A stretch of DNA of 64,000 bases from Trichoderma breve (lineage: Eukaryota; Ascomycota; Sordariomycetes; Hypocreales; Hypocreaceae), in contig NC_079232.1 of NCBI RefSeq assembly GCF_028502605.1, forward strand, positions 5,332,001 through 5,396,000. The letters run 5' to 3'. A program made the position numbers and the translations under genes. Below, one piece after another: positions 22,760 through 35,441 of this stretch (positions within the stretch are counted from its first letter, which is position 1; the number at the start of each line of letters is the position of its first letter). The notes under the pieces were generated by a model. That model did not search any database and was not told where the DNA came from. It was given only the letters and a program-made list of their open reading frames with translations.

Positions 22760-25700
22760 CTACATCACCACGCAGTCTCCTTCTTGCTGCTTCGAGCTGC
22801 GCGAGATGCGCTCTCTAGGCCGTGCCCTTTCCTTTCCAGACCGCTTCAGGTCTTCGAGCCGTTCTCGCGCCTTGGGGAAATCCTGGGCTGTATCACCGTT
22901 AGCAATCAGTCTGCACAGTACATATACATGTGTGTGTGTGTGTGTGTAAGCATGCTCGGACGAAATATCAAACTCACCAGCTGCTCGCCAATACCACCGC
23001 TTGGCATCCTCCAGATTCGCCGGAACGCCGATGCCCACCTCGGTAAAGTATCCCATAGCATACTCTGCCTTTGCCAGCCCAGCAACGGCAGCCTTTCTCG
23101 CCCACAGATACGCCTCTGTGTCGCTCTGGCCCAGCACGCCTTCGCTGCCCGTCAGATACCACCCGCTAAGTGCAAGCTCCGACTGATGCTCCTCCTGCTG
23201 AGCCGCCCTCGAGTACCACACAATCGACAGCCTCGGGTCAATCGGACATCCCAGCAGTCCGTACTCGTAGGCACAGCCCAGCCGGAACTGCGAGAACTTG
23301 TAGCCAATCTCGGCCGCCTGCTGGAACAGCGTCAGGGCGTACTGCTCGTCGCGGATAATAACGTCGTTGCCCTGCGCGGATTCATACAGGAGCCCAAGCT
23401 CGTGAAGCGCGTGCGGGTTTTCGGAATCTGCCCGCTCTGCCGCCCGCTTCAGCCATCCGACCGCCTCTCTCGGGTTCTTGGGCTGTCCCAGAAGCCCCTT
23501 GAGCAGAATCATGCCGACCTTGTACATGGCCGGCGGATCGCCCAGAGTCGCCGCGCGCTTGTACCACTGAATCGCTTTCATGGGGTCCTTGCGAGTGCCG
23601 CCGCCCTCCTCGTGGCCAATCTCGCAGCAAACAGCCGTGCGATACGCAGCTGCAGCATGGCCCAGCTTAGCAGCCGACTGGTACAGCGAAAACGCCTCTT
23701 TGGGATCCACGTCGGGCCCGAACAGGCCCCTGCCGCCGCCATCCGCCATGACAAACATGGCATCCTGGTTCTGCTGGGCGACCAACTTCTTGAGGATCTT
23801 GTGGGCATCCATGAGGTACCGCTCGCGAGCCTTGGTCCTGCCTCTCGGGTCAGGGATGTTGGGTATCAGCACGTCAGATGCTTCGATGAGTCTCTTTGCC
23901 AATTTCAGCGCAGACGCCTGGTCATTGGGGTTGCCTTTGATAATCATCCTGAGGTGCTCCAGCTCGCCGGGGGTGACCGGGGGCTCTCTCTCCTTCTCTC
24001 GCACGGGTGGCGGTGGTTGCTGGGGGTATGGTTGCTGCTGCTGCTGTTGTGGCTGCTGCTGTGATTGCTGTGAATATCGCATCTCTTGTTGCGGTTGTTG
24101 CATCGGCGCCTGCTGTTGCTGCTGCTGATACTGCTGAGGACCGCCTCCATAATTTCGAACCGGAGGCGGCTTAGCATTCGGATTCACCGTTGAGCCCTCC
24201 ATCAAGCCCGGCCGCACCGGCGTGGGATGCGCAGGTAGACCGTCTGGATTCAGGGGCGCGGCGGTACCTGGCCGCACAATGGGCGGACGGCCATTCCCGA
24301 ACCCGGGATGCTGTCCGGCCGGTCCCGGAGGTGCACTCGGGCCCCGTGGGATCGGCGGCTGCGAGTATCCTCCGGGCCCGTTGTATCCTTGGTCGTGTCC
24401 CTGATCATATCCTTGGTCGTACCCTTGGTCGTACCCATGCTGGTACGCGTGCGACTGAGGAATCGGCGGAACCTGAGGAATGTCGTTGGTCATCTCAAAG
24501 CCACCAGACCCTGACCCGCGCATCTCTACCATGGATCGAGCGTGATTCAGCTTGGGCTGGTGGTTTCCTTGCTGCGGCTGCTCGGCCGGCCGCATCGATT
24601 GCTCAAACGAGTCTCGTTTGGTATGCACGGGGATGGCGTCAAAGTCCGGCATGCTTGAACGGCTTTCCTGGCGTGCGTGTGCGTGTGCTTGTGTTTGTGA
24701 GTTGTGGCTCGATATGCTTCCTCTCGGCTCGTCATAGTAAGAGTCGTAAACGTCGTCGATCGCGTTATTGTTGTACGCACCCCCATATCCATCGTCACCG
24801 TTCATACCGGGGCCAGGGCCATAACCACCATTGTTATACTGGTGTTGCGGTGGCCCTTGGTTATCATGGGGATATGTTCTCTGAGGAGGGGGGCGATTCC
24901 CCGTTGTCGTAGCCGGTCTCTGCGGCATTCCACGCCCGCCAGCAGCACCGTTATTAGGCATCGTCATGCTTCGCTGAGCGCCGCCGTATTGATTGGGAGG
25001 CTGCCGACCTCCGTATCCGCCGTCTCCGTAGTCACCGTAGCCGCCAGGTCCTTGTCTGGGCTGTCCTTGTCTTGAGTCTCCGTAGTTCTGAGAACCGTTT
25101 CTAGTCGGTGGTGGTCGACCACCAGGCGGACTTCTAGGACCTTGTCCGTTCAAGTCCATCTGCGACATCTGATCTGCGAGCTGGTAGTTGCCATCGGCAT
25201 ACCCCGAGCCTTGGGAGTTCGTGTGAGCGTTGTTCATCGGTGGGCGGCCGCCTGGAGGAAAACACGAGGAGACACGTTAGAGCTTGGGTTCAATGTACTC
25301 GTATATACGTCTGTCAAGAGGCCGGCTGTTGCGGAACTCGTTTGCTGGTCAAGCCTGGCTTTGCGGAGCTCGGATTCGATTGTAATGGTAGGATTGGGAA
25401 AGGCTTACCTGGACCTGCAGATGGACCCGGCGGTCCACCTCCTCGAGCCATGTTCGGCCTGCCCCTATTCCCAGGACCCATGCCGCCTCTCGGAGGGTAA
25501 TTGGCCCCTCGCTGCCCCTCTGGTCGCATCCCATGAGGGCCTCCTCGGCCGGCATCATGCGGAGGTCGCCCGCCTCTCGCCGGGCCGGGCCGACCTTGGC
25601 CATAGCCGGCATCTTGATGCTGGTTTCCGTATTCTGGCCCATATCCTCCTCTTCCTCCTCCTCCTCCTCCTCCTCCTCCGCCGCCGCCGTTGCCATAGCC

Positions 25701-25808
25701 GTCGTCCTGGTACTCATTAGGCCCTCCGTAACCTCTCGCCATCGGAGCCTGCGCCGCTGAACCGGCATACGGCCGCTGTTGGCCTCCGTATCCACCCTCG
25801 TATGCCAT
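22760..25808 (-). CDS. Chitin synthase activator, SKT5/CHS4-like, with Sel1 repeats and CaaX tail (933 aa)
   Basis: Three exons: 25808-25409, 25251-22978 and 22887-22760, with donors GTAAGC and GTGAGT. Residues 1 to ~550 are low-complexity: Gly-rich (including a run of 12 Gly from CTCCTC repeats), Pro- and Gln-rich. From about 560, GELEHLRMIIKGNPNDQASA opens a series of Sel1-type helical repeats (AYRTAVCCEIG, AIQWYKRAATLGDPPAMYKVG, AVGWLKRAA, LFQQAAEIGYKFSQFRLG, AYLWARKAAVAGLAKAEYAMG) to about 890. The C-terminus is basic and ends CVVM, a CaaX prenylation motif as in SKT5/CHS4. Those proteins recruit and activate chitin synthase (class IV in yeast) at bud neck or septum and tip membranes. The second intron carries a GT-repeat. 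Very likely a membrane-attached activator; the specific chitin synthase partner is unknown. Confidence 0.9.
22929..22947 (+). repeat. GT dinucleotide microsatellite in SKT5-like intron
   Basis: About nine GT units (AC on the sense strand) inside intron 2 of the SKT5-like gene. Confidence 0.85.
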
Positions 25809-28298
25809 TATTATTGATTACTTTTTTGCTCTTCTCGGTCTTGGGGCTCGTATCGAAAAAAATATTGGATTCGTGGCCGGTTTCTGGGACAAAGGAAAGG
25901 GACAGGAATACGTCGATGCTATAGCCGGCGGACGCAGAAATCTTCCGATATGCGCATGCCCGGGCTTAAAGAGGAAGTATAGAAAAATCAAAGAGACCTA
26001 TAATTAGGTGTTGGCTGGAGCAAGGCAATATCCGGGAGACACGCTAATCGTCTTTGTCTTCAGCGGCTCCCTTGTATGAAACGCAGTGCCTTTGCAAAAT
26101 GTAATGCTGATGCTGACGTTGATATCGAGACGTCCGAATGAAAGGAGATTGGAGTGAGAAAGTGCAGATCAGAGCGGCAAAATGTCTTGGTATTTCAATA
26201 CAAGCCGGGATCAGATCCAAACGTGTTCACCGTCTGGCAACCTTTGACGCCGCTGGGTGAATCAAAGTCGCACGGGTAACCCGATTGATGCCTCTGACGG
26301 TTCGATGAAGTTGGAGATGCCGTTGCTTGCTTGCTGGCTGGCTTGCTGGCTGGCCTGCCTGCTATGTGAGGGAACAGCGACGATTCACCGCAAGCCGCGT
26401 GACAAGTAGGAGACGGTCTCGCCTCGAGGCCTCGAACAGGCGTGCGTGTTGTCTCGAACGGGCTCTGTTATGTGTCTCTGCGTGTGCGAGGGGCTGGGTC
26501 GCAACAACAAACCAATTGATTAGCCGCCCGCGTGGCCCAGCTGTCAAGGAATGAATGAATGGGCTTGACGGATCTTTGTCTGAGGCACAGCCAGAATCAA
26601 AAAGCCAAAAAGTCAAGAACAAAATTCAAAAACCAAACAAAAAAAATCCCTGCCGCTGTTGCTGGTGGTGGTGCTGCCGCTTTGCTTCTGCTGCACCTTC
26701 CTGGCAACATGAACCCCTGCAGTGCGTGTATCGCTGCACAAACACAAGCACAAAGCACAAAGCACAAAGCACAAGCACGAGTGAAAAGGGAGCGACTGGT
26801 GAAAGGAGCGTCAACACCTTTGTTCTCTGCCTCGGTGTTGGAAGCGGATTCGAAAAAGACAGCGCGGGTGAGAAACAAGAAAGTGGTTTGGGAGGGACCC
26901 TGAGCGGAGTTGGCTGTCACACCGGCAAAATAATCCCGGCCACAGGCACCAGGACAGAAAGTGTTTGAACTACCAGCAGTTAGTGGTGTTAATGCCCGGT
27001 CCTTGCAGCAAAGGCCGTAAAGTACAGGTATTCGTTATTAGTTAGTTATTCTAGCAGAATAATCATTTCTTCCTTGTCCTGTCCGGGGTCCTCTGCAGGC
27101 CAAGAACGCAAAACGTCTGTATTAATACGGCGGCTGTTCAATAAATGGCAATTGATATCACGGGCTCTGGGCCCTGGCTTATTATTAGGTCTGGAGGCGT
27201 CGCCTGACAGGCCGACGCTGACCGGGGTCTGGCAGCAGCCATTGATCTGGTGGCTGAGGTGAGGCCTCTCGTAACTCTGCGAAATCCCCATTTACCGTAG
27301 CGTCACCTTGGCTCTATCACGGCTCGTGACTGGCCGCTGCTCGTGTCTCGCATTCCAGCCGTCCTAGCCAAAAGATGCGAGGCTGGCTTCACCTCTGGAG
27401 TCGTTATTTTCACTCTGCGTGGCGTCTTGTCTGTCTGTCTGGCGCCGTGGTGTCTTACAAGGACCCGCTGCAGCTTTAAAACGCCTCAATGCTCTGGCCC
27501 TTTGCATTATTAGCTGCTAGCTGCTTTTGCTAAATTCGACACGGGACTCCGCAATCCGAGGACAGTTTGCAAATCCTTCTCCCCTTTGCGATCCCCATCT
27601 ATTACTCGTATTACATGCTAGACTACAGAGGGCATCAGGGCATGCACTTACTTACACTAGTGCTGTGCCAAAGGGTTCTCCGTAAAAACCGTTTTCCTAT
27701 CCGTATGCATGATGCCGATCCCCCTCGTTCTCTTTCTTTGAAGCGGCTGAAGCTTGATTTATTTTTATATTTCCCAGCTATTAATCGTACCTAGTAGTAG
27801 CTACCAAGTGAGCACGCAGACGGGCTGTTCGGGCCTAAGAGAGGGGGGAAGCACACCTTGAAGCTCTAGCCCCTGCAGCTCCTGGATCACAAGAGTCTGT
27901 AACCGTAGCACCCAACCTCTGCTGTAAGACAACCATGGATCAGTCCGTTGATTTCGGCAGTCAGATGGGATCAAATCAAGGACAAGGCAGTAGCCTAGGC
28001 TTGTTTACATACATGTACAGAGACAGCAGCCTTTAGGCGTGAGCCCGTCTGAATATCACTTCCATCATGGGATCCACAATCATGCTACCTACTACCTCGT
28101 TGAAACACGATGCCTCGTCGGATTGATTTACCCAAGTTTCACCTTGCTTTCTGTCTTTTTCCTGCCGTCATTTCCATTCATTTCTTGAACAGCGTAAATT
28201 TCTCATGTCACTCGCTACAGAATTCGAATCGATAACTAAAATCCGCCTACTCCACTGCTCCAATATGAGGTGATTAGCTCTCTGACGATCCACATTCA
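25809..28298. other. Intergenic region upstream of SKT5-like gene
   Basis: About 2.5 kb without a supported gene. It has TGCTGGCTGGCT-type direct repeats at about 26318-26362 and an AAGCACA repeat (26741-26777). Open frames around 26555-26968 occur on both strands and lack any recognisable feature. Confidence 0.5.
26741..26777. repeat. Short AAGCACA tandem repeat
   Basis: About five imperfect AAGCACA/ACAAGC units in a row. Confidence 0.75.
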
Positions 28299-28394
28299 GC
28301 GGTCTTAGCTCAGCTGGGAGAGCGTCAGACTGAAGTCCCAACTTCAATCATCCAAATTATCTGAAGGTCGTGTGTTCAAGCCACACAGATCGCA
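28299..28394 (+). tRNA. tRNA-Phe (anticodon GAA) with a 23-nt intron
   Basis: Acceptor stem GCGGTCT pairs with AGATCGC, discriminator A at 28394. The D arm (GCTC/GAGC), anticodon stem TCAGA/TCTGA with loop CTGAAGA (anticodon GAA) and T arm GTGTG-TTCAAGC-CACAC all fold. A 23-nt intron (28336-28358) lies one base after the anticodon, at the canonical 37/38 position. A T7 run at 28400-28406 follows as Pol III terminator. All nuclear tRNA-Phe features are present, so it should be functional. Confidence 0.95.
28336..28358 (+). other. tRNA-Phe intron
   Basis: 23 nt between position 37 (G) and 38 (A), removed by the tRNA splicing endonuclease. It contains ACTTCAA, which can pair with the TTGAAGT-like anticodon region typical of pre-tRNA introns. 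Confidence 0.8.
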
Positions 28395-28399
28395 GTTTC

Positions 28400-28406
28400 T
28401 TTTTTT
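28400..28406 (+). terminator. Pol III terminator of tRNA-Phe
   Basis: Seven T residues beginning six bases after the mature 3' end. Confidence 0.85.
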
Positions 28407-29359
28407 GTATTATCTGGCTCCTCTATTTCTGAAGGATCCAGCCGATGTGGAGGAGGGATTGGTCTAATTTGTCGGCGTAGGAAATATGAGTACGAGTACG
28501 TCATTCTATGTCACCCGAGTGAGATACGGCAATGGCTTTGGTGTAGCGGTTCGATATCTCTCCTCCTCACGTATTATCGAGGCTTCCTCGATTACCATTG
28601 GCTGTCTTTTTTTCTTTTTTTTTTTCTTTCTAGTAAATAATGTCTCAGATACTCTTTTTCCTTTTTTTTTCACTCCTGGGCGTATGCATGTAATACAATA
28701 ATTTGGTAAGTTTTACTGCAGTGGAGCATTGATGATCTATAAATCCCGACGTCAAACATACAACATATTACAGGACAGCTGTGTAGGCATAAAATGCCAA
28801 CATTTCTTTCAATCACCTGAAATTCATGGATGGAAGTTTGAAAATGGCCTTCCAAGTGAGGGCAAATTCCTGCTCAAACCCAAGCGTTATTGTTTCCCGA
28901 ATACTCTTCTCGCACTCAATTGTAGGGTAGCAGATGTTCTGCGTGATTTCCAGTCGCCATAAAACTCTTCGCCATTATCAACTGTTGATGGTTCAAGCGG
29001 AATTGCACCATTCCGTTGGCCGTTTATGTTTGATTTCCTACCGTCCATTGTGTCAAATAATGACCTGGACCTTGAGCTTGCTCTAGAATCGCTGAGCTGC
29101 CTTACCCCAAGTCCGCAGTCTGCCAGTGCCTTGCCAATGCAACTCTGATTACATAAGTGTTTCTAGACTGACCGCTTTCCTATCCGGGGAGCTCTAGTAT
29201 GGCAATATCAAATTCCATGACGCTTGCCAGGCGACGTGAGAGCCTCTTTCCTCAGGCATGAGTTTCCGTACCAGGAATTGAAAAAGAGCCACATATCGCG
29301 ATCCTTGCTGATTTCTTCATTCTGCCCTGCTTATCCCAATCATATTAATTAAACACACG
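28407..29359. other. Intergenic region between tRNA-Phe and CBP4
   Basis: About 950 bp. T-rich stretches at 28607-28630 and 28661-28671; no ORF with recognisable features. Presumed CBP4 promoter at its right end. Confidence 0.5.
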
Positions 29360-29900
29360 ATGCCTCCCAAGAAATCCTTCAACTGGGGGCTGTGGATCAA
29401 GGTCCTGGTGGGGTGAGTAGATTCCCGCGCTTTGGCTTGAGGGTTCCTCTTGTTGTGTAATGGTCACAAGACAAAACAAGACGAGGCAAGACGCTGATAA
29501 TAATATCTTAACCAAAGTGGAACGGTCATCAGCGTTGGTGGACCGGCGCTCACATTCTGGCTGGTACCAACCGAGGAAGAGCTGAGGTCGAGGTATAACC
29601 CCGAGCTCTTAAAGAGAAGCTTGGAGGGTAGAGAGGAAAGACAACAAGAGTTCGACCAGTTTGTCACGCAGCTCAAGGAGTATTCCAAATCCGATAAACC
29701 AAGTTAGTCCATCAAACAACCCATTTGATACTTGTTGATACCGGGCAGACCGAGACTAACGCAGTAGTCTAGTTTGGGCCGTCATCAAAGAAGATGAAGA
29801 GAGGAAGAAGAAAGCAAGCCTGGAAGCCGCAAGGCTACAAAAACAGGAGGCTGCAGCCCAGAGAGACGAAATGCGGCGAGAAGCTGGGCTCGGGAAATAG
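29360..29900 (+). CDS. cbp4: Cytochrome bc1 assembly factor CBP4 (121 aa)
   Basis: Three exons: 29360-29412, 29518-29702 and 29773-29900; donors GTGAGT and GTTAGT. The product starts [16 protein letters not shown], has one membrane helix at about residues 11-33 (containing [13 protein letters not shown]), then [20 protein letters not shown] and [14 protein letters not shown], which match the fungal CBP4 family, and a charged coiled-coil tail. CBP4 works with CBP3-CBP6 in the mitochondrial inner membrane to stabilise newly made cytochrome b and assemble complex III. Length is normal for the family. The first exon encodes only 17 whole codons. Confidence 0.9.
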
Positions 29901-32900
29901 GAGAGTCATTTGTGGCAAATTCAAGTTCGGATGCAACACATCCCATCCGTGCTACGAGCAGTTCATTGCCGTTCACATCACTGCCGTGTAAATTACAAGG
30001 AGGAGCCTGTAAGATTTGATTGATTGCCGTCGATTTTGCCGTTGTCCGGAGTGAGCGAGTAACCGACATGCTTAATCTGAGGGGCAAGGCTGCTACATAC
30101 GATAAGAGGACATGGATTCGCGGGACTCTAATCGTCAATATGAGGAAGAAAAACAAGAAAAGATATGCCGCCACACGGGAAGAGATAGGCATCTCATCGG
30201 GTTATTCCGAGCTGGGATTCGCACGTGGCGAACAAATCAATATCCCAGGACTCTAGGCCCTGGTGAATATGGGGATGGTGGCAAAATAGAACCGGTCCAG
30301 AGAACCGGATTTCACCCTCGTTACCGATTTGCATGGGTTGAAGGCGTTGAATGCAACCCTCAGCAATCAATTTCAACACTGTCTGCAGCATTGCCTATCA
30401 CCTATCTCTGGAGTGGTGTCGAGAGGGTGTCATCGTTCATCACGAGCGCGTGCGATCCTCGAGTGACATGAAGAACTGGAGGGTTGAAACAACCATCCTC
30501 TCCAACATATCTGATCTCACGGTATCAAGAGATGATTGCGAATAATTTCTCCGCTACTTTTGTGCCATGACATTCCATCATGTTTGTATTGACAATTTAT
30601 TCCCGAGAGAAATTGCTCAAGGCATGGGGGGCAAGGATCTTGATGCGAGAATCCATGTGGCAATGGACGATGGCTCAAGCGAAACTGAGATACAATTAAA
30701 ACAACCACCGCGATAAGGACAACCGCAGATCTGGATTTCGGATGAACCACGTCCCATCCCACACTCACTCACCTGTGGCACACGTTTGATTGTGCCGCGG
30801 CAAGGAAGCGGGCAGGCCGAATATCCGTGGCCGAGTTTGCGCCAGCGTTCGTTCTTGGCATCAGCAAAAGTCCATTCGTTTTGGGCCACCGGCTTCTCAG
30901 CTATCTCTGAGAGTCTGTCATGGTACCTCTTCTTCATTGGCCCTGTCGATTAGCCACATTCTCCGAGAAATCATGCACGGTTGTGGGAAGGATGCGCAGC
31001 TACTCGTACGAGTAGGTACACCAACACTGGTCCGTCCAACGAGCTTCTCTGTGATCGGTTTCTCTTGCCTCGGTGTATATGGCCACAATTATACGAGGAG
31101 ATTCTCGGCTGACCGTGCCGGTCGATTGATTCAAAGCAAAAGAGAACAGCTGTATGCCGTATTGAAGTCTCGCATTGCTTCGTATCAGTACAGCGATGGG
31201 CCCTCTCTCCACCTCTGAGTTGCCGGGAGAGGTAATCAGTCAAACTACAGCGCCCTGCGCGCCCTGCCCATGTCCAAAAACGCTGCCACAAGCTCAGGTA
31301 TGGCCAGTGATGCATACTGCTTGGGATTTTTTTTTTTTCAGCTCTTCTACACTTTTCGCGTCATTTCGGCCGGAGAGATCATCATGACTACAAGAAGAAA
31401 GGTGGACATGGCGGTATCAATAACACAGATAGGTACTGCTCATGCGGTATCTCGAACTCCATCATTTATCATCTCAGAGGACCACGCATAAGTTCCAATG
31501 GTCACCTATAACCTGATGGACCAGGCTGCTTACAAAAGGAGCATGTTTTGGCTACGCCCTAAAGCAAATTAGTCAACATATGCTTCAGCACGCCTCGGAT
31601 TAACTAGAAGCATTTGGCAGGTATCAGCCGCCACGTCTTGGCTTACCTCTTGAGAGGGATGCCCCAGATCACTTGGCGATTTGCGTACGGAATTTGACAT
31701 GGGGGCTGGGCCTCTCGTGGACCAAGCTTGACACTCTCTGTATAATACTTCACTCCAGACCAGTTCCAAGGCACTGGATGGTTTGAGAGGAGAGAGCATC
31801 CAGCCACAGGGGGTTTAAACATTTCACCACCCGAAACAAGAAAATACAGAGAAGCTACAAAATAGGTAATATTGGACTGGAGATAGGCCTCCACAACGCT
31901 CGACTACAAACTAGAGGCGTCGGCTAGGTCGCACAAAAGGACCTCCTGCTGCTAATAAAGCTGAGATGTTGTTGTGCATACTGAGCTGCTAGCTTCACGA
32001 CTATTAATGAACCTTTGGCCTGGAAATATCCCTAGTGGGCGGCAATAGACCAGCCATTTCAGGTTCCCCTTTCCTCACCTGATGGATTCGGCACCAGTCA
32101 AGAAACACAGCTTAAGGTTACTTTTGCAAGCAACAGACGATTTACGGAGTACAAGGGGCTAGCTGAGAAGGCGTCTTGTCTCTCTCTAGCAGTGTGACAC
32201 AAGCCCGACTGTGTGTTTATGGTTCTCACCGTACTCCGTACTCCGAATACTACTCTCTCACTCACTCATTGGGCATGGGTGGATGGTTGCATCGGACAAT
32301 GAGAGCGGATAGCAGCTTGCGGCAGAAAACAAGATCTTGGTTCTGGTTACAGCTGTTGTCTGACATAACACCACCCAAGCAGTTTCTGTCTTGTCATTCC
32401 GCAAGCCGATTTTACGGAACAACCCAAGCGAAGCTGCAGAAGCCTACCACACATACATAATACTATTTTGTCAGCTCTGCTATATTAAGCTGCACGCGAT
32501 AACCCGGGACGAGGCTCGCTTCTAGCATGGGCTCCAGACATAGTACGGGTAGCGCAATCTGGCCGAGCAAAAGTGCATCTAAAAACAGTTGCCAGAGTTG
32601 GGTCTATGCCCTGGTCTAGTTCCAGCCACCCCGGCCCTAGTTTGGCCCGCCCTTGATGCAGGCCATGCGGGGGCAGCTGGATGCCGGAGGATTTGGACGA
32701 AAGCATGTTAACACGAAAGGCACTGCCGTTGCCCAGACGGGACCAAGTGAGAAATGGCGGCTCGGTGACGCTGAGGCAGACATTGGGGCACTTTTTGCGA
32801 GACATTGCCCTTGCATCCGAAATACTACTCGGACATGCAACATGATGCGGACAGAAGGACGGTAGCAGCAGGAAGGAGGTAAACGAGTGTCATAGTATGC

Positions 32901-35441
32901 TTCTTCTGACAGCTGTTAACCTAAAGATCCTGCAGGAAGGATGAAGCAGGAAAGTGTTGTTGGTGTTGGTTCGCGCTCTTGGCCTTTGAGACGGAAAGCG
33001 GCCTGTCGGCGGGAGGGGGAGTACGAGAGTATGTCGTCAGTCAAGATAACGGCAAAAATGATTCGACGGCTATACAATGACAACCACCAGAGTATGCGGA
33101 GGTGAGGACCTTTTGGGTGAGGAGAGAGGGGAGGGAGGGTGAGCATCGCCGCCCGCCCGATGCTATCAGTGACGAAAGAAGAGACTATTTGCTTTTGTAT
33201 CGCGCGCCTTTTCTCAGGCCCTGGATGATAGGACGATTCCGCCGGCTCTGTGATGAGCGGTTATTGGGCTTACTTATTACCAAGCGCCGTTTGTTAGAGG
33301 CCAAGCATCGGGTGAGCATGGATCGACTCTTGGCCTTGTGTTGCGGATATGGATACGGACTGTCGCTGTTGGCCCTACTCATCTCTGCAGCGGTATCGGC
33401 CGAAACAATGGAGTACAATGTACCCTTACGAGATGCGATTTCATGACTGTGCTCCATATCGGTATAATCTCTACGACTTAGAAGCACATGGCCTCGAGAA
33501 GCAAAGCGACCGGATAGTGTGATGTTTTTTTTCACTCCCTGTCGTTTCCTCTGCAAAGGGAAAACGCAGATATCATCAAGGCTGGGAGAAAAAAAAAAAA
33601 GCTCTCGGCCCAATTACATTCTTCGTTCATGGATCCCGTTGCCAAATGCGGAGCCATGACTTTCCCAAATACGGAAATGTTTCCAAGCACTTATTGGCCT
33701 GCTGATAAGAAATACACGGAATCGTTAATGCGGCCGATTGGGTTCCCATGCCATGTTTCTGTCGCCATTCAGATGTCGGGTGTTGGTGTTGGTGCTGCAT
33801 CTCTGTAGAGGTGGTATGGAGACTTGCCTACAAGAACTACCCAGCTGTGGTTGCACAAACGAGGTCTTGCTGCAGGTGATGGATTCTGTGCTCACTTGGG
33901 AGGATTGCCTCATGGATACGATGATAAGGCGCCGGATGTACATACGCATACGAGGACGACCTGGCCAGACTCGACCACCCATTCCCAGATCGTTGGGCCC
34001 GGTTCTGGGGTAAAATTGCCACTCAGGCCGTTGTTTACGGAAACCACCATTTCAGAGGCTAACATGAGACCCTTTTCTCCTTCGTCTTCTCACTTTTGTC
34101 TTTATCATTCTGCTTTACCATGTTTGGTCTTGAGGTCCGCCTCACACGGGGATTCCCGATCAGCTGGGGTGGTCGTGTAATACATACAGACGACTAGCAT
34201 GGAGTCTGGAAAACCGCCGCTCGCCACTAGGGAAGATGAGCCTATCCACTAGCCGAGGAACCAAAAGAACCAAAGGTACCAAAGGTGAGGCATACTTGGG
34301 CAGGTAGCGCGCAACGGCGCTGCGTCTCTCAATCAAAAGGGCCTTTGGGGGCCTATGGGGGGCCTTTTGGCAAAGCAGCTGGACTTGGATCGGCGAATGG
34401 CCACCAACCAAGAGCGACGGACACCCATACCATACCATACCATGCGGTGCAATTGGTATGCAAAACCCCCGGTCGCATGGCGCGGCACCAGGAGTGTTTG
34501 TGGGCGTTTTTCCGTCCTCGGGAGAGTAGGACCGCATCAGGCAGGTGGGCACACATTGTCCAGGTCGAAGGCCTATCACAGAGCTCGGGAGATTTCTGCT
34601 CTAAGGGAGGGGACAATCGCCACATGGGCTCAAGAGCAGAAGCAAAGGGACCTTTTGGAGAGAGCACGTCTTGGCATTGAGTGGCTTCTGCTGGTCTGCT
34701 CACCACTTGTCTGGCTGGGCCAAGGGCTAACCCGGCACTAAAACCCATCCGAGTCAAGCGGGTTGTGTGCTGCTAGCACCTTGTTTGCTTGTATCCCTTC
34801 AGACAAGACAGAGAGGCCCTGGTTTCTGGCCAGGGGGATTCCCAGCAATCTTGTGCCTACCCTTGCTTAGCCAAGACTTGCCGCCCCAATTCTCCAGACT
34901 TTATCATGGCATTCTAGGCCAAGGCCAGACTAGCACCCGTGGCCCTAGTCCAAGAGATAGGCCGCCACCATCTTGTCAGGCGCATCTTCGTTGCAAAGGG
35001 TCCCTGCAGAGTCCAGAGAGCAGAGACCACCTCTTGATGACGGGCTGCAGATCGGGGAAAATTGGTGAGAGTGCGAGGACAAAGTAGGAAGATGCAACTG
35101 CTATACCAAGCTGGCAAGGGGACGCAGACAGTATCACAAGCCTGGCCCGTGCTAATGCGAATCGGCTCAACCGACCAACCGCCCCCCCGCAACCAGATAG
35201 CACCATCCCAGCACGCACACGGACAGTGGCGTTGCCATGTTGCAGAGCTGCAGGTGCTGTGCAGTCCTGGGAGGCGATCATGGCCAGAGTGCTATAAACA
35301 TGCCGGGTCTCCCCCTCGTTATCCAAGGCCTCTCTTCTTTTCCTTCTTCTTCTTCAGATAAGCCTATCTGCTATTCTCTCGCACTCGGTTGCGTAATCTT
35401 TACCACTCTTGACTGAAGTGGCAGCACGGATACCGTCCAAG
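29901..35441. other. 5.5-kb gene-free stretch upstream of second OPT gene
   Basis: No frame here shows a recognisable domain or consistent exon structure. Open frames at 30790-31218, 33102-33446 and, on three overlapping frames, 34285-34757 look like chance. Poly-T/A runs occur at 31326-31339 and 33589-33600. Near the right end is a TATA box at 35293-35298 for the transporter. It could hold non-coding transcripts or an unrecognised gene. Confidence 0.4.
35293..35298 (+). promoter_or_regulatory. TATA box upstream of second OPT gene
   Basis: TATAAA lies 144 bp before the ATG. Downstream, at 35356-35369, two GATA sites (AGATAAG and inverted AGATAG) are separated by one base; they probably fall in the 5' leader. 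Confidence 0.45.

Noticed and set aside
22784..24064. 426-codon open frame on the plus strand opposite the SKT5-like gene
   Set aside because: It is the mirror of the GC-rich coding strand; the minus-strand frame has Sel1 repeats and splice-supported exons.
34285..34757. Three overlapping open frames on both strands
   Set aside because: All three arise from GC-rich sequence, with no domain, intron or codon signal.
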